Shown piece after piece: positions 37,371-51,400 of a stretch of 64,000 bases of DNA (position 1 is the stretch's first letter; every line of letters starts with the position of its first letter). Both the position numbers and the translations under genes were made by a program. The DNA comes from Kryptolebias marmoratus (Eukaryota > Chordata > Actinopteri > Cyprinodontiformes > Rivulidae). The DNA lies in assembly GCF_001649575.2 (NCBI RefSeq), contig NC_051434.1:2087511-2151510 (forward strand), given 5' to 3'. The notes under the pieces are model-generated. The model was given only the letters and a program-made list of their open reading frames with translations, made no database searches and was not told the origin of the DNA.

Positions 37371-40202
37371 CAGTCAGAACCAGCGCCTGAAGTCAGCTGC
37401 TAGCATGCCACTTTCTCAGCTATGTTCTCATTTATTAAACTGATTTATTTTGCTTTTATGGCTGTTGATTATGAGTTTAGGAACAGTAAACTATTTTTCC
37501 ATGTGGGTTAACCAGTAGCTGCTGAAGTGTTTAGATTAGAGCCCATTTTATTCCCCCTCTGCACACTGATCTGATCTCCCTTTTCACAAGGCCTACATCG
37601 TATAAATATGTTTTTATTCCCTGTATTTGTAAACGACAGTCCCTCTGTAGCCAAGAGCCTGCAGTCCAAAACTTCAAAATGGTGCAAAGACAGAATAAAA
37701 GCTTTAGTATGACAGAGTACATGAAGGAAAACTTAAATACTTGGTTTTATGAGGTATTGTGCAAAAACACATCTTTAAGAATCAAAGAGACAAATACGTA
37801 TATGTATAGTTGACAGATTTGTCCGTTATCGCCCCCTTTTGGACTGAAGGGTGAAACTGCAGCCTTATTAGTTAAAATATCATGAATATAACCACATGTT
37901 GACAAGGACACCATGCAGAAGCCGATTGTCAAACAGGCTCACTGAACAGCATTTAATTAGCTCCCACCCAGTCAGCAGCACACCTAAACGAGCTCACACA
38001 GGCCTTAAAAGCACCTATTAGCCCGAAGACACCGAAAACTGCAGAGAACATCTGTATCACACCTCTGACCCAGACAGAGTAATTGTACATCACACACTCG
38101 GCTTAATTACCCCTGATGACACGGACAACCTTGCACACAAGCAGACACACAGTTTATTAAATTATCCTCTGATTATCAACCAAACCCTACATATACCAAC
38201 ACACACACCTAACCACCGGTGTTTCCATGACAATCTTCATTTCTTCATGCAACCCCACGATGCTACAGTGAGAAAAGGAAATTTCCTGTCTGAATCATCT
38301 TCAGTACTCTGTCTTCATCAGGGATTCCAGCCACTGCTTCTCATCTCCACGCCTCTCTTCTCACTTTTCAGCAGCAAGGAAGTAATCAGAGGCTGGACAA
38401 GAAAGACGGAAAGACAGAAATTAAACTATAAACCACACAAGGAGGAGACGGCGACAGGGAGGAAGACGGAAGAAAGAGTCAAAACGACTTTTTAAGCATC
38501 TTGTTTTTGGCATTTTTCTTGGCCCATTGAGCCTCGCTGTGCTTTCCCTTCAGAGACTCTGGATTTTAAATGGATGCTTTCTGTCACAGAGCGAGCAGAT
38601 GGGATAAAAAGCACAAACAGACGGGAAGGAGAACAAGAGAGGAGGAGGAGAAGGATGGAGGGTGGAGGTAGTGGGTGTGAATAAAGAAACGGGCAGATAG
38701 ATGATGCAGAGACAAATGGATGCAAATGAAAGCAGTAAAGTTTATTTCTTCAGAAAACACACACTCAAGACTAAACAAAATGAGGCTTCCAGAGCGCATG
38801 CACACACGCACACACATTAGGTCTAATTAAGTTCATTCATTTCACCACCTCCTGCAGGGGTCTTAAACTTCAGGAGGTTATGAAAGTACCTCTCTACTTT
38901 CCTCTCCAGCTGCTGCACACACAGGCACTCGTACAAACACTCAGTAACTGACTCATTTACTCACAAAAACAGACACACCTTTCTCCAACTCCAGGCTCCA
39001 CTTGTCTTAATAACCCCATTTTGCCTCGAGTGGATATTCACAAAAACCAGAACTCCCAAGCAGGCAAAAAAAAAACCACACACAAAAGCACCTTGGCTCA
39101 CTTTTGGCAGCGTTTCTGCACACCAAACTGGATTCCTGGTCTCCACTTTTCCCCGTTTCTTTTGAATCTGTTTTACAAGCACAAAGACATGCGGAACCAA
39201 GTGACACAACTCGCCGGGAATGTAAAGTCGGCGAGGGAATAAACCGCTGCCAACAGGTTTACAGGGCTCAGATTAACTGTGGAGCTGTAAAATAGTCATA
39301 AAAAACAGTAATTAACAGGGCTGAGTATTGATTCTGAGTAGCTGCACAATCATTAATACGAGTCATATTATTTGATTAGATGATGTTAACCACAGTCTAC
39401 ATCACGCTGCAGAAATATTTCAACTCAATCCAGTTTTACTCAAAAATGTTCAACATGGAGACTTTCTGAACACAGTAATGTCTCATCCTGGATGCTGGCT
39501 GTGTACGTCCTGATGCTTAACTCAAAAAATGGATTTTAAATATCGTAATTAACTAATTATGAGCACCAGTAATGTTGGGTCAGACCGAGATCTAGTTGAC
39601 GTTCATCCTTCACATCCTACAAGTTTCCTGTCGATTGTTTTTTGCAGTTTTTTTCTCAACCTTTTCTTGTAAAAAGCGTTTTATGTGAAAGCAGCTGTTC
39701 AACAACGATGCAGCCAAAGTGAAAACATTTTTTTTAGGTCTTTGTTCTCACAAATAATTTAGGAGATTTACAGCTTTTTATCTGGAAAGTCTCATCTGAA
39801 ACCTAATAAATCAGCGTCACAGTGAAAGTGCTAAGTGTACGACTAGGACTGTGTGGAGTATTACTGAGTAGACAGTATCTAACCTGCAGCAGGCTGCAGT
39901 CACAGCCTACGGTCAGGGAGAAACTCATGAAGGATTAAAGCTAAATCTGAGTTTTCTGGTCCTGAAACTAACAGCCTCTCAGAACCAGACAAAGCTTTTC
40001 AGGCACTCTTAGCAAACCTTACATTAGTTTTTGTTTTTTACACTTTTTGTCCTGCTGCTGTTTACATTTTCACCATTTCCTGAAGCAAACAACTGCTATG
40101 CTAACTGTGCCTCCTCGGTATAATCTGGTCTTTCAGGTGAAAAAACAAAGATTTTAATGAGACAAGTTGAACTTTGAATCAGTCTATTTGTTAGCTCGAC
40201 TC

Positions 40203-40234
40203 GATCTTAGTTGGAACTTCTTCCAACTAAGATC
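40203..40234. repeat. perfect 14-bp inverted repeat with 4-base loop
   Basis: The arms gatcttagttggaa and ttccaactaagatc surround cttc. It stands alone in nectin2 intron 5, outside any element recognised here. Confidence 0.9.
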
Positions 40235-41694
40235 AATTTAACCTTTGAAGATATTTTCTACTCAACAGTACTTCCATCAATTTTATTTAAATTACCATTT
40301 TATTGAATGTACAAGGCTACAGCTGAGACTACTTATATTTCAAATGATTTCACCTTTCTGAAACCTCTGTGGCACCTAAATGAGCAGCTTTATAAGGAAA
40401 TATTGCCTTTATTTTAAATCCTTCTGGTGTGAAAGTAACACTTCTTCCACCGCGGACACACTCTGTTGAGCTGATATTCCAGAAGCAAATGAAAATGTTT
40501 TCACAGACAGCTCATCTTAACATTTCTCTCCCGTCGCGTGTGCGATTATGTGACATCCTCCAGCAGTCCGTAATTATGCATGCCTTGAAAATGTGCATCT
40601 TCTGTAAGATGAGTGCTCTGACCTGAAAAGGATGAGAGCCTCCGAATCACTGAATGTCTTAACACGGTCACGCTCACAGTAAATGTCTCACCAATTAGCC
40701 TCTCGTTCTTATTACAGGTACGGCTGCAGGTGGGGCGGTGCAGACGGTGTCTCAGACTGATTTGATCATACTCAGATTGCTACCTGGAAGATGTAAAATG
40801 AGCACTTGTTTCCCACTGGGCCGGCTGGGCGGCCTGTGATTACTGAGAAACTAGATTTCTACCTACGGCTGCGATCACACCTCCCGTTTATTTTCTCAAC
40901 TACAAGCCATTTAAGCTCCACTAGGTGTTTTTCTTTTTATAAGATTCAGTTATTTTCTCACTGTATGATTACAGGATGCCCACAGGTTGTAAAGAAGCTC
41001 ACAAATAGCTCATTTAACGGACCGTTCTGGGAAGCTGACCCACTGCAGGGTTAAAGGTTTACTGGGGGAAAAAATGTCCTGTAAAGTTTGGGTTCCTTGT
41101 TTTTTTTCCTCTTCCAGTGGACACATGATGTAACAGCGACGGATCAGTCCAGGCTGCAGATTCCCATGGGTTTAATTTGTTAGCAGTCCTCCTTCCAGAG
41201 AAAAGAAACTGCTTTCTGTCTGAATAAATGGAGTGAATAAATACACTGCAGCCTGGAAGTTTTGGGTGAATTCCCACAGTTGGAAAACACTCCTAACAAA
41301 CCAAACCACTTGGCTTTTGGAAGAGGACAGAGGATTTTTTTTTTAGGGACTTTTGTTCAGTTTTATTTATGCAGCCAGCAGTAACTATGTGGTAAAATTG
41401 AGTATTTATCTCAAACTGGTTTAAAAGGCTCACATTCTGGCAGTTGAAACGAACATTACAGAGTTCTTACACATTACAAAGTTAAAGTCATGTCCTTTTG
41501 AATTATTTCCCAGGTGGATTTTTAGGCTTTTTCAGCATCTGATTGTGGTGAAAACCTGGCAGAGAATTGGTTTTTATCAGATGAAATCAGATCTGTTGCT
41601 GTTAAATGTTTTATAATATTACAAAAGAATAATAAATGGAAAGGAAACAAACTCAAAATGTGTGACTGATCTTAAAGCCGCAGGTCAAACCTGT

Positions 41695-42130
41695 CAAAGG
41701 GGCTCTGTGGAAAGATTAACAGTTAATATCTTACCTGTTGCAGATCGCTCATTGAATGGCTTCAGTTTGTAAAAACAGAATTTATTCTGACGTGACTGAT
41801 GAGCTAACAGCTCGCCGGAGAGAAGCCAAACTTTTAAAGAGGATTGAAGCGAGCAGCGGCGTGTTTGAGCTCTTTCAGCCACAGATTCTGTCCAAAGACG
41901 TGTCTCTGTTTATCTAAGATGCTACGGTTGTGAATGAAAAGCAGCAGCAGCTAGCTGTAGGACTTCTGCTGTAGGAATATTATTATATTTCTGCTGGAAT
42001 AACTGTGTGAAAGTTTATTATGGAGTTTTTGATTGAAATCATTAAAACTGCATCAATCCTCTGATTAGCTTTTAGCTCGTCAGTCAAGTCAAAATTAAAC
42101 TCCTTTAAGCTTTCCAGAACCTTTAAAGTT
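41695..42130 (+). mobile_element. second, partly decayed copy of the 14.1-kb MITE
   Basis: The left terminal region (caaaggggctctgtggaaag, ttaatatcttacctgttgca, gatcgctcattgaatggctt) and the inner blocks agcagcagctagctgt and tagctcgtcagtcaagtca follow the same order as at 14.1-14.7 kb. The right terminal repeat is not evident. Confidence 0.7.
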
Positions 42131-44294
42131 TATTTTCCATCTTAAACTGCATATGGAACAGTTTTAAATGTCAAATTATTTTAATTTCTTGCTATAAATA
42201 TCAGATACTTTATATAGTTGCAGTAGATGTTGAAGGCAGTGTATTAATTCACAGCTCAGATTTATCTTTATTAAATGCAAAACTGTATATTGTTATTACT
42301 GTATATTATCCAAACTTCCAGCACTTCTCAAACCATGAAAACAAGTTTTTGGATTTTCAGAGTAAAAGCCTAATGATATTCAGTGTATGTGTGGCTTTTT
42401 ATCTTTTCTACAACTTTAAACCAGCAGAGGTGATAAAAAATGGCCTCATTCAGCCAAACGTGTCCACATGAAGAATCATTTAATGCAGATCCGCAGTGAT
42501 CCATCAGCAGCTCCGGTGCTCAGTCACTGCTCACAAGTTGCACGCTGCTGTCGCACACTCGTACCCCGAGTGGGTTCAGGAGTTTAATGAACATTATTGA
42601 TGGTGAAGCTGTAATTATCGTGATGCTTGCACCTACAGGTCTGTGGCTTCATTAATTCTGTGTAAACTTTGGGTAATGTTTCCATGTATGAGCACCGTCA
42701 TCCACAGCCCGAGTTCTGCTCTCCGTCTGCTGCTGCAGCACGTGTATCCCATTTAGATACTGTACATGTAGCTGTGTGTCGAATCTACTTCCAGCCTGAT
42801 TCTGCTCGGCTGAATGCAGGGAGCTGATTGGATCCAGACCTCAGCTGTACTGATCAGGAAACCAAGCTGGGTGGAAAACAACCATGCACCCCCTACCCCC
42901 TTCCCTCTGCTCACACTCGATTCATCTCCATCTCAGAGCTGCCTCCCCCCCTCTTAAATGAGGCGATTTGTGGTAGGGTGAGTCATTTCTGAGCAAACCC
43001 TGACCGTGGAGAAGAGGGGAGTAAAGACAAAGGGGGGAGCGGGGGGTTAAAGGGGCCACAGAAAGTAGGGAACAAATGTGCGCTTTCATGCTTTCACTCA
43101 TTTCAGATGGATCACTTTCAGTAAAAGTAAAAGAAGAGAGGAGGAAGAAGAGGGAAGCTAGCGATGAAGGACATATGGATGAGATTAGCACCGCTCTCTA
43201 AAGCCACAGCTCTTACTGCCAAACCCATCCACTCTGGTACGATCAGGAACATAATCAGTAAACAGCAGGACAGCGGTATTATTTGCTCATGTAGAGATGC
43301 TTTATATTTCCCAACAAAACCCTCAGAATGAAATCCTGCAAATCCGTCCATCTTCCCTGAACACCTGAGTCTGTTCGCAGAGCTGCAGCAGTCCAGATGT
43401 TTACTTTTCAATCGCACGGCTGAAAAAGCAAACAAAAACAGGAAAAATAAACCAAGACATCCTTATATTCACTGAGTTAACCTAACATGAGGAAACCTGC
43501 ACATCTGGAGAAAAACCCCAGAGGAGGAGCTACTTACTGACCCGCTCTCCCCCAAACATCCCGCACCCGGACCCTAAAAACGCCGATATTCAGACAAACC
43601 TTTCCTGCTACATTCGTACCCGTCTCCAGCATGCAAACATTGTCATATAAACTTAGACTTAAAGGTCTTAACTACATCACTTCAGACCGTTTTATATATC
43701 GTTTATATGTTGTACTGAAACTTCAACAAATACTGATGGTCAGCAGGTAGAAAATTCTCTCTCACAACAAGATTTTAGTGCCGATTGTTAATTTTATGTC
43801 AAAACAGTCAAACTTTGGCCAGTTGTAGAGAGAAAAAGGGGCATATTTTGTGTTTTAGTCAATGTTCAATAGATAAACCAACAGACACAAGCAAGACAGG
43901 CTGCAGAGTCATAACCTCAGTTTTTATGAAACTAAAAACAGTTGAAATATGTTATCAGGAAATGTCTGCAAATAAATAAATAATTTTAAATGAAAATCAG
44001 AGTCGGCAGATCGGAGCTTAAAGGTGGTGACTCACTGAGATGTGAACGTTGGTGGAAAAATTCCTCAACATTGCGAGAAAATAAATGAACTGACTGAACT
44101 CTGTCTGTGAAGGAGTAACCAGCGAGTCGTGCGGCTTATAAACCTGCACTCTTGTCCGTGCACTTCAGCGACTCATGCAAGAGCTCCACAAAACTCAGGA
44201 GACCTTCCGGAGGCATCAGAAGACCCCCTTCCTGTAAACGAGCTGCAGCTCAGCCAATAAAACTGACTGGTTCATCCTTGAATTAATGAATAAC

Positions 44295-44515
44295 CGCTCA
44301 GAATACGTGTTATGGATGACTATCAGCTACTACCACACCAGATTTTAGCTCAGTGTTTGTAAAAACGACAGATGTACATATTTTTGTGTTTGTTAAGGCT
44401 GTTTAGTTGTGGCAGCCATCTTCAATCCAGCTGATGCCCTTTCAGAGTTCCATTCAAACTCATTCACTGGTTCATTTTCTAACACTTACATGATCGCCTG
44501 CCTTTCATGCTGATA
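44295..44515 (+). repeat. dispersed palindrome-ended repeat, rearranged copy
   Basis: It contains tggatgactatcagctacta, gttgtggcagccatcttcaa and cattcactggttcattttct. It is then followed by atcgcctgcctttcatgctg, which is the beginning of another copy joined head to tail. Confidence 0.65.
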
Positions 44516-47404
44516 ATTAAGTTTTATTTATGCACGATAAATCTCAACTCTCTCCTACCACCGTCTGTGAGTCAGAGGGTTAAACCTCCAGACCCCCTCC
44601 TCCAAGCAGAGATATGATCCCTTCAGAGAGTCTGGAACACCTCCCTTGGTAGACGCCTAAAGGACGTTGTAATCGTCCCTGCTCCCTGCTGACGATCCCG
44701 TCCCTCAGAGTCCAGACGTCCTTCTGAGGATCTTAGTTTTGTTTGTTTTCCGTCTGAATGACTCGTCCTCAAGTAAATCAGCAGCTTTGCATTTAATCTC
44801 AGCTCTTTTGTCACAACAACACCTGTCCAAAGATGCTGCCAGAACAGAGAAATCTTACTCTTTCAAAGACAACTTCATTCAGAAATTAAATAAATGAATA
44901 AAAAATGAATTGTGCCATGAGCAAATCAAGATTAACTAATAATTATTCTTTATGAAACCGTCCTAACGCTGTCTGAGGCTGCTGTAAACCCTTCAACCTG
45001 CTTACATGTGGATTTTTATGACAACACTTTTTGTTTACTATGCTTTTGTAGCACTTAGAAGTTTTTCATTATGATCACAGATGCTTAATGGGTGTTTTTT
45101 CTGTTTGGCAACAATCTGCGCATCAAACATCAAATCTGGCTGCTGCTTTTATATCCGTGCAGGATGACGAATAAATAAATCCCAAAAAAACTGTCAGCGA
45201 AACGCACACCCCTGCAGAAACTGATTCTTTCGGCTTTAAGGGTTTTCCAGCCCCCAACCTTTCCTCAGAAACCCCTCCATCTCTCCTCCCTCTTAACCTC
45301 CAACCCACCCTCCGTCTCTCCGTATTGATCAGCTCAAAGTGGATTAGCTTGCAGATTGTGATAGCAGTCTGACCCTGAACATGGGAGCTAATTAAAAGAC
45401 AGCAAACTGGTCTGCAGGATTACAGCCTGGCCCACTATTATACACTAATAAACACTTAAAAACAGGACAGTAATGAGCATTTTATGAGTATTTCTGCGTG
45501 CATGCAATCATTTCTCTTTATAGACCTGTGTACATGTCCTGTATCTACATATTCATGCAGCATTTGCTTTATATATGTGGCTGTAAAGTGCAGATATAAA
45601 AAAGTAAGTAGCGTCTTGGCTCAGGGTCTTTAACATTGAAATGGAATGCAGCAGCAGAAGCACAGAGGTAATCATGAACCTCTCCCTTGCCAAGCTTTAG
45701 CTACCTGTAACACGACGAACATCTGACCCTGCAATTTCAGTGAAGAATGAGCTCCTGCACGAGTCCAATGCCAAATGTTCGTACAACGGAAAAAAGATCT
45801 ATGTGCAGAAGCAAACACACAGCGTGTTTGTGCATGTAAATTGCAGCATATAGGGATCTGTGCATCTGCAGCACATAATAAACCCACAGATGTATGAATG
45901 CAGTGACTATATGGGATGTTTACGATGTGCAGAATACAATCCTTCTGTGTGATTGGACTGAACTCTGACATGTAATTCTGCCTGAAACCAGCCAGCTGAG
46001 GAGGTTTGGCCTCAGATTCAGAAATCCAAAGAACAAAAACAGGAGAGGTGAAGAAATAGAAGGATCCCAGGGGAAATGGGCAGAGTATCACGAGCGTGGG
46101 CTCATTTCTGCATTTAAAGTCACCCACATGCTGGCTGACCCTGATTGAAACCATCGGCGCCTCGGCTTGCCTCAATGAGCTCACACTTCTTTTAGGAGTA
46201 AATGAGAAAGTCTTGGCTGTTTGGAGCACACAGGCCCCAAATGTAAAATATTTAGACACGGAGCGTAGAGAACCAGGTATCTGTCTTTAAAATATTTATA
46301 ACCTATACTACTCATTCAGCCCACTCCGCCTCCAGGCTTCAAACTCGACTGACAGACGGTAAAAAAATCTAACAACTTTCACAAAAAAAGCCAAAATTTA
46401 CACGTAAAAACCTGTTCAGCTGGGTGGTAATTACGCCACAGATGGATTCAGGGAGTTTTTGGACTCCAACTACAGTGGGTGATGCATTAAAACATCACTG
46501 AAATTTTAACTAAAGCCCCCCCTCCCCCTGTGGGATGTCATGTCAAAAACTTATTAATATCTCATCACCAACTTCAAAACTGGCCAGCAGCTTCATGCAA
46601 AAATCCATTGGATTGAACAAAAACTCAAATAAATTCCAGCTACACCTGAAATCTCTTGTGCAACAAGTGAAACATTTTACACCACAAAAAATAACTTAGA
46701 AAAACAGATGAGGGGATCAAATTTAACTCGCTGGAACTCAAAACATTAGGCTCGGATCTCATGATTCATAAAAATTAAAATGTTTAAACCTTCAGACTAT
46801 AATAAACACAACACCTACTCCAAAATAAGCTATAAAATTAAAGAACTGGAAGTTTTTCTCCTGGAAGTCTCTTTAACTTGGCACCTTCAGCAGGTCCACA
46901 GATCAGATGTTTTTGGATCAGTTTTAAAGACTCTGAAGGTGATAGATCCACCATGGAGGGATTATAAGAAGCACATCGTTTTATTTGCTTTTGATTGGTA
47001 AAATCACCTGTGCACACAGCAGCCAACAACAACGAAGGATGGTTGAAGTTCTGCGTTCTCCGTGAGTTTCAGACGTTCAGAGGGAGAGGTCATGTCAGAT
47101 CAGACTACATCGTTTAAAGACGAGTTCGGCATAAAATGGACTTCTTTTTCTTCACCTGAATGAAACAAGACTGCAATATACTTTATTCTGTTTGTATGCA
47201 CGGACCAATCCCATCCTCTTATGTGACAAATGTTGAGCTAACAGAACTCCAGCTCTAAAGGAGCCAATAAAAGCTGCTAAAAGGATAAAAACAGCAGCAA
47301 AAAGGGTCAAACTAGAGAAACTGGATCCCTTTTTAAATGCACTGTGATTTCTGAGCGACTTCACCAAAATGTGCTAAAGAAGCTGAAACTCTGTTCAAAC
47401 TAAA

Positions 47405-47520
47405 ATTAGAACATTAGCTAAAAGCTAGAAGAAGCTAAATAAGAGCTAAGTAGCAAAAAGCTAGCTAAAGGTAGCAGAGCAGCAGCTAAAAGCAGTAAAA
47501 GGCTCAATAAAGTAAAAGTA
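47405..47520 (-). repeat. AGCT-rich degenerate repeat, reverse
   Basis: The sequence gctaaaagctagaagaagct, aaataagagctaagtagcaa, aaagctagctaaa is the complement of the type seen at 7.6 kb. Confidence 0.6.
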
Positions 47521-48009
47521 GCATAAAACAAAAACAAAAAGTCCCAGCAGCTGTCTCCTGAACGAGCTGAAGGTTTTAATACACGAACGGCTAAAACAGC
47601 ACAAAGCATACAGAAGTAGTTTGAGTTTAAAAAGCATTTGGAAAACTAAAACACAGCGTTCTCACACAAAAAGGGGGGGAAAGAACCTGAAAAGGTTGCA
47701 GAAACTGTAAAAAGACCCCCTGCTGTCTGAGAGCACCTACAAACGCCTCCGTTCTGCCACTCTGGCTCCTTAAAACAAGTTTAAATCAGACAAAAGGCAG
47801 TAAACATGTCAACATTGTCTCACAGAAAGATGGTAAACATGATAAATTTCTGTTGCCTTTAAGGTTGTGGTTTGGTTGTTTCCTGCTTCCTGCAGCGCTC
47901 ACAGGATCAGTGAATCAATCTGCTGAGATGAACGGGGAGAAAACCTGGCTTTACGATAAAATGAGACGGCATCAAAGAGACGGAGTCGTGTCTGAGTCAC
48001 GAGGACTTA

Positions 48010-48470
48010 AACACCACAAGCATGTTTTTATTTCACCGCCATCACAAGCCGCTTGGCCAAAAAGAGTCACTTATATTTTTAGGACCACCTTCAGCTCCAA
48101 TTGTGGCGTGCTTTCATCACTCAGGTGGGCTTATGCAACGCCACAAAGTTTATTTCCATCCAAAGTTGCATTAATTTTTCATCAAAATTTTGCATTGAAG
48201 CTGGGAGAGAGTTGGGCTGCTGCAGAAAAAGTCTTCAAGGACAAGATTTTCCACAGGGTTGAGGTCTGGACCTTGTTGTGAAAATGATGCAACACGCTGC
48301 TTCAAACCTCTTAATTCAATCCTGTTGAACTCTGGTCATTTAAATTAGAGCTGCATCTGTGGAATAAGACTAACCAGCATCACTTCCTGCAGCTTTCAGA
48401 GGTCTTAAACAGGATCAATTTGGACTCATCACAAACCAGAATCCTTTCAGACTGATCCAAAAGCAGATTT
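48010..48470 (-). mobile_element. probable degraded DNA transposon fragment
   Basis: Phrases such as cacagggttgaggtctgg and gactcatcacaaaccagaat look like the antisense of a Tc1-type transposase gene familiar from fish genomes. Stops and frame breaks are frequent. The 142-codon plus-strand open frame across it (47853-48281) is then an antisense artefact. The family call is uncertain. Confidence 0.45.
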
Positions 48471-51400
48471 TATAATTTAGCAAATAAAAGTCACCAGTTT
48501 TCCCCCAGTTAGCCTCCCTGTTTGGTGTTTTTATTAAGCTACCAAAAGAGAAAATTCTGACTCTACTTGACGACTGACGGGTTTTTATTTGATCTCACCG
48601 ATTGCTGAAGTAATTTAGGACTTTATTATTACCAGATTTCAACCGTTTCCCTCCTGGTTTCAATCATGTCTGACAGTTTTTATCCCCCTTTGTGTCTTTT
48701 CCCATAAAATAATCCAGGAATGAGATTTTTTGAAACAAGCCACACTTTCTCTTCAGATTCGTCTCTTTTCACCTCTTGAACCCCATTTTTGTTCATTTTC
48801 AGTTAATGAAAGGACTAATCCCCTCAGTTAATTCTGCTCATTTGTTCCCGTACCACACAGCCACTTTCCCAAATGTACAACTAATATGCAGGAACATTGT
48901 ATTTTAAGGCAATTAAAGGCCTAATCCTAATTAGATGTCATTTCGTTGCAGCGACCACACAAGAACGAGGACTTTTTCTTTAAAACCTCAGACTTTCCCT
49001 CCATTTAAATTTTTATTCACTTAATGGCTGTTTGGTTTAAAAGATGACTTTTTCCTGCAGCAGAGGCCAAACTGTCGAGACTCTTCCTGCAATTATTTTA
49101 AGTATTATTTTGTGCAAACATGACATTTTTTTTTGTAAAATTGGTTCTAATTTATCAACATTTGTGATGTTTTTTTGAGTACTTTTAAATAAGAAAACAA
49201 TAAATAAATTCTTACCCCTAAAAAGCTGCTGACTGACATGTATGGAGTTAAAAATGGTAAATAAATCAAACACTCAGTATTTTATTGCACTTTTATCCCT
49301 GTGGGCAGATGTGGATTTTTACGAGGTTTTATTACTTTTTATTTAAAGCTCTAACTTTCCCAGACTCTACTAAAACAGTATTTACTTCCTAATCAAAACA
49401 AACTCTCTGCATTTAAAAATATACTTTAATTTTAAAAAAGAGCCAGCTTTAATTGCTCCTGTAGCCTCTCTGCCCGAGTTTGGTGTTAATTAGTTTTTAT
49501 TTAATAACTGTAAAGGAAAGAGCAGCTATCTCCTTAATTAACCTGATTTCACACATTTATTTCAGTTTTTGTTTTTAAATCTAGTGTTGGCAGGTCTGAA
49601 AACTGATGTTTAGTTTTTTAAAGTTTCTTTTTTTGCAGATGCAGTTTTGTTTTATTTGACAGATGATTAAATGTTCAGCAGCTGACCTGGCGGGGCGGCA
49701 GAGATTTGCAACACTTTTTCCAAAAAATTCTGCTTCTTGTTTGATATTTTTCTCAAAAGGAGAAAAAAATCTGTTTTAACTAAAACACATCTGAGGTTCT
49801 GTAGTTGGGGCTTCATGTTCCACTGAGCCGGTCACTGAATGAGCTTCAAACACAGATTATAAATCTGCATCTTTGCAGATGAGAACCTCTCCCGTCCTTC
49901 CAGGCCCCACGCTCCGGCGGTGGCGTTCCTGCCGGGCTGCAGCCGGTGATGCTGGGATGACATCTAAACTTCTCCGACCTCAGACCTCCCCGCGCAGACG
50001 GCCTCACGCCTCCTTCCTGTGTGTGTTCCTGCACTTGTGTATTCCCTTCATGTCTGTGGGAGCGATAAGCCGCAGCCTGGAGGCCTCGGCTCTTATCTCC
50101 CTGACAGACGTTCCCCCCGCGTGGCCACGGCACCAGCGGCCGCTCCGAGGAGGAGGAGGAGGAAGAGGCCTGCAGCCGAGCTCCCCGAGTGATTCCTGGA
50201 AGCTTCCATCAGATTTCCTCGACTTTGTTTCCAATTGTCAAACAGAAACACGTTTCTAAACACAGACCTCTGGCTAATCTCAGTTTACAGTTTGGAAACT
50301 TTAAGGAAAAAAGGCTTCAGCGTGAAAATCACCTGGATGAAAATGTTCTCTTTGGATTTGAAATGAAACACCTGAGAGGGGATCAGCAGCCAGAAAAAAC
50401 CTGTTTCAGCTACACCATTAAATAAAAATTCAACCCATATTTTATTTAAACTTCGTTAACATTTCCACTATTTTCAAGTTTTAGTACACGTTTTCCAAAA
50501 TGTTACCCTCAAACAAACAAAATGACAAATAAAAGCACAAATTTTACCAATAAGCTGATAAAATAAGAGCATTAAACAAACAATACAGTTAAACTTTGAA
50601 ACAACTCCAGCGTAAATATGGAATTAGGATGCATCTTTAAATGGAACTGCTGCTTCAGTGTGTGAGCTGTCCACGCTCATCTTCTTCATGAAAAAGTTAA
50701 AATAATTTAAGGTTTTACTGTAATAAAAGAGGTTGAGTTTTCCTCTGTTCGTTTCTGACCCTTCAGCCTTTAAAATGAGGTCGCTCACCTTTAAAGGCTC
50801 ACTTTTCATTGATTCAATCACAAGTTTTTCTTTTTCTAAATGCATTTCAGTCGTTTCTTTAAAGTCATTGTGCTTTTGAATAAAGATTGAAATCTTCTTT
50901 ACAGAACTTTATCACTTGTTTTATATTAAAAAAGTCTAACTGCAGCCCAACGTCTTAATTTAACCAGAACTAATACAAAAAAGTAAAAAAACAATGAGTG
51001 GAAAAGCATTCTGGTATCTTTGGTTGTTAATAATCACAAACACACATCATGCTGTGCTGCAGGAACTTTCAAACAACACTTTGTTTCAGCAGTTTTGACA
51101 GAATCAGCCTGAAAAAAAAGCCAACAGCTGTGATTTATCACAGACAGTGATAATAATGTGTTACAACAAAGAAACAGCACGCTTCCTTAGATCCTATTAG
51201 TCTTTGAATAAACAAAAATCACATCACTAATCGAGCCGATGGGAAGATCCCGCCGCAGACAAAAATTTAAGCAATCAAAGCTTCATTTATATCAGTTTGT
51301 TTCGTTATCACTGCCACACTTACAGAATAAATAATCTACAGCAGAAACTGAATCCAACTTCTTGTTCACACCTGCTGCAGTTCATGTTTTTCCTTCAGGC

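Noticed and set aside
45672..46259. 195-codon open frame on the minus strand, the longest apart from the nectin2 exon
   Set aside because: No domain or family resemblance, no signal of codon bias, and it lies inside nectin2 intron 5. One such frame in 64 kb is plausible by chance.
47853..48281. 142-codon plus-strand open frame
   Set aside because: Overlaps a probable transposon fragment in antisense.
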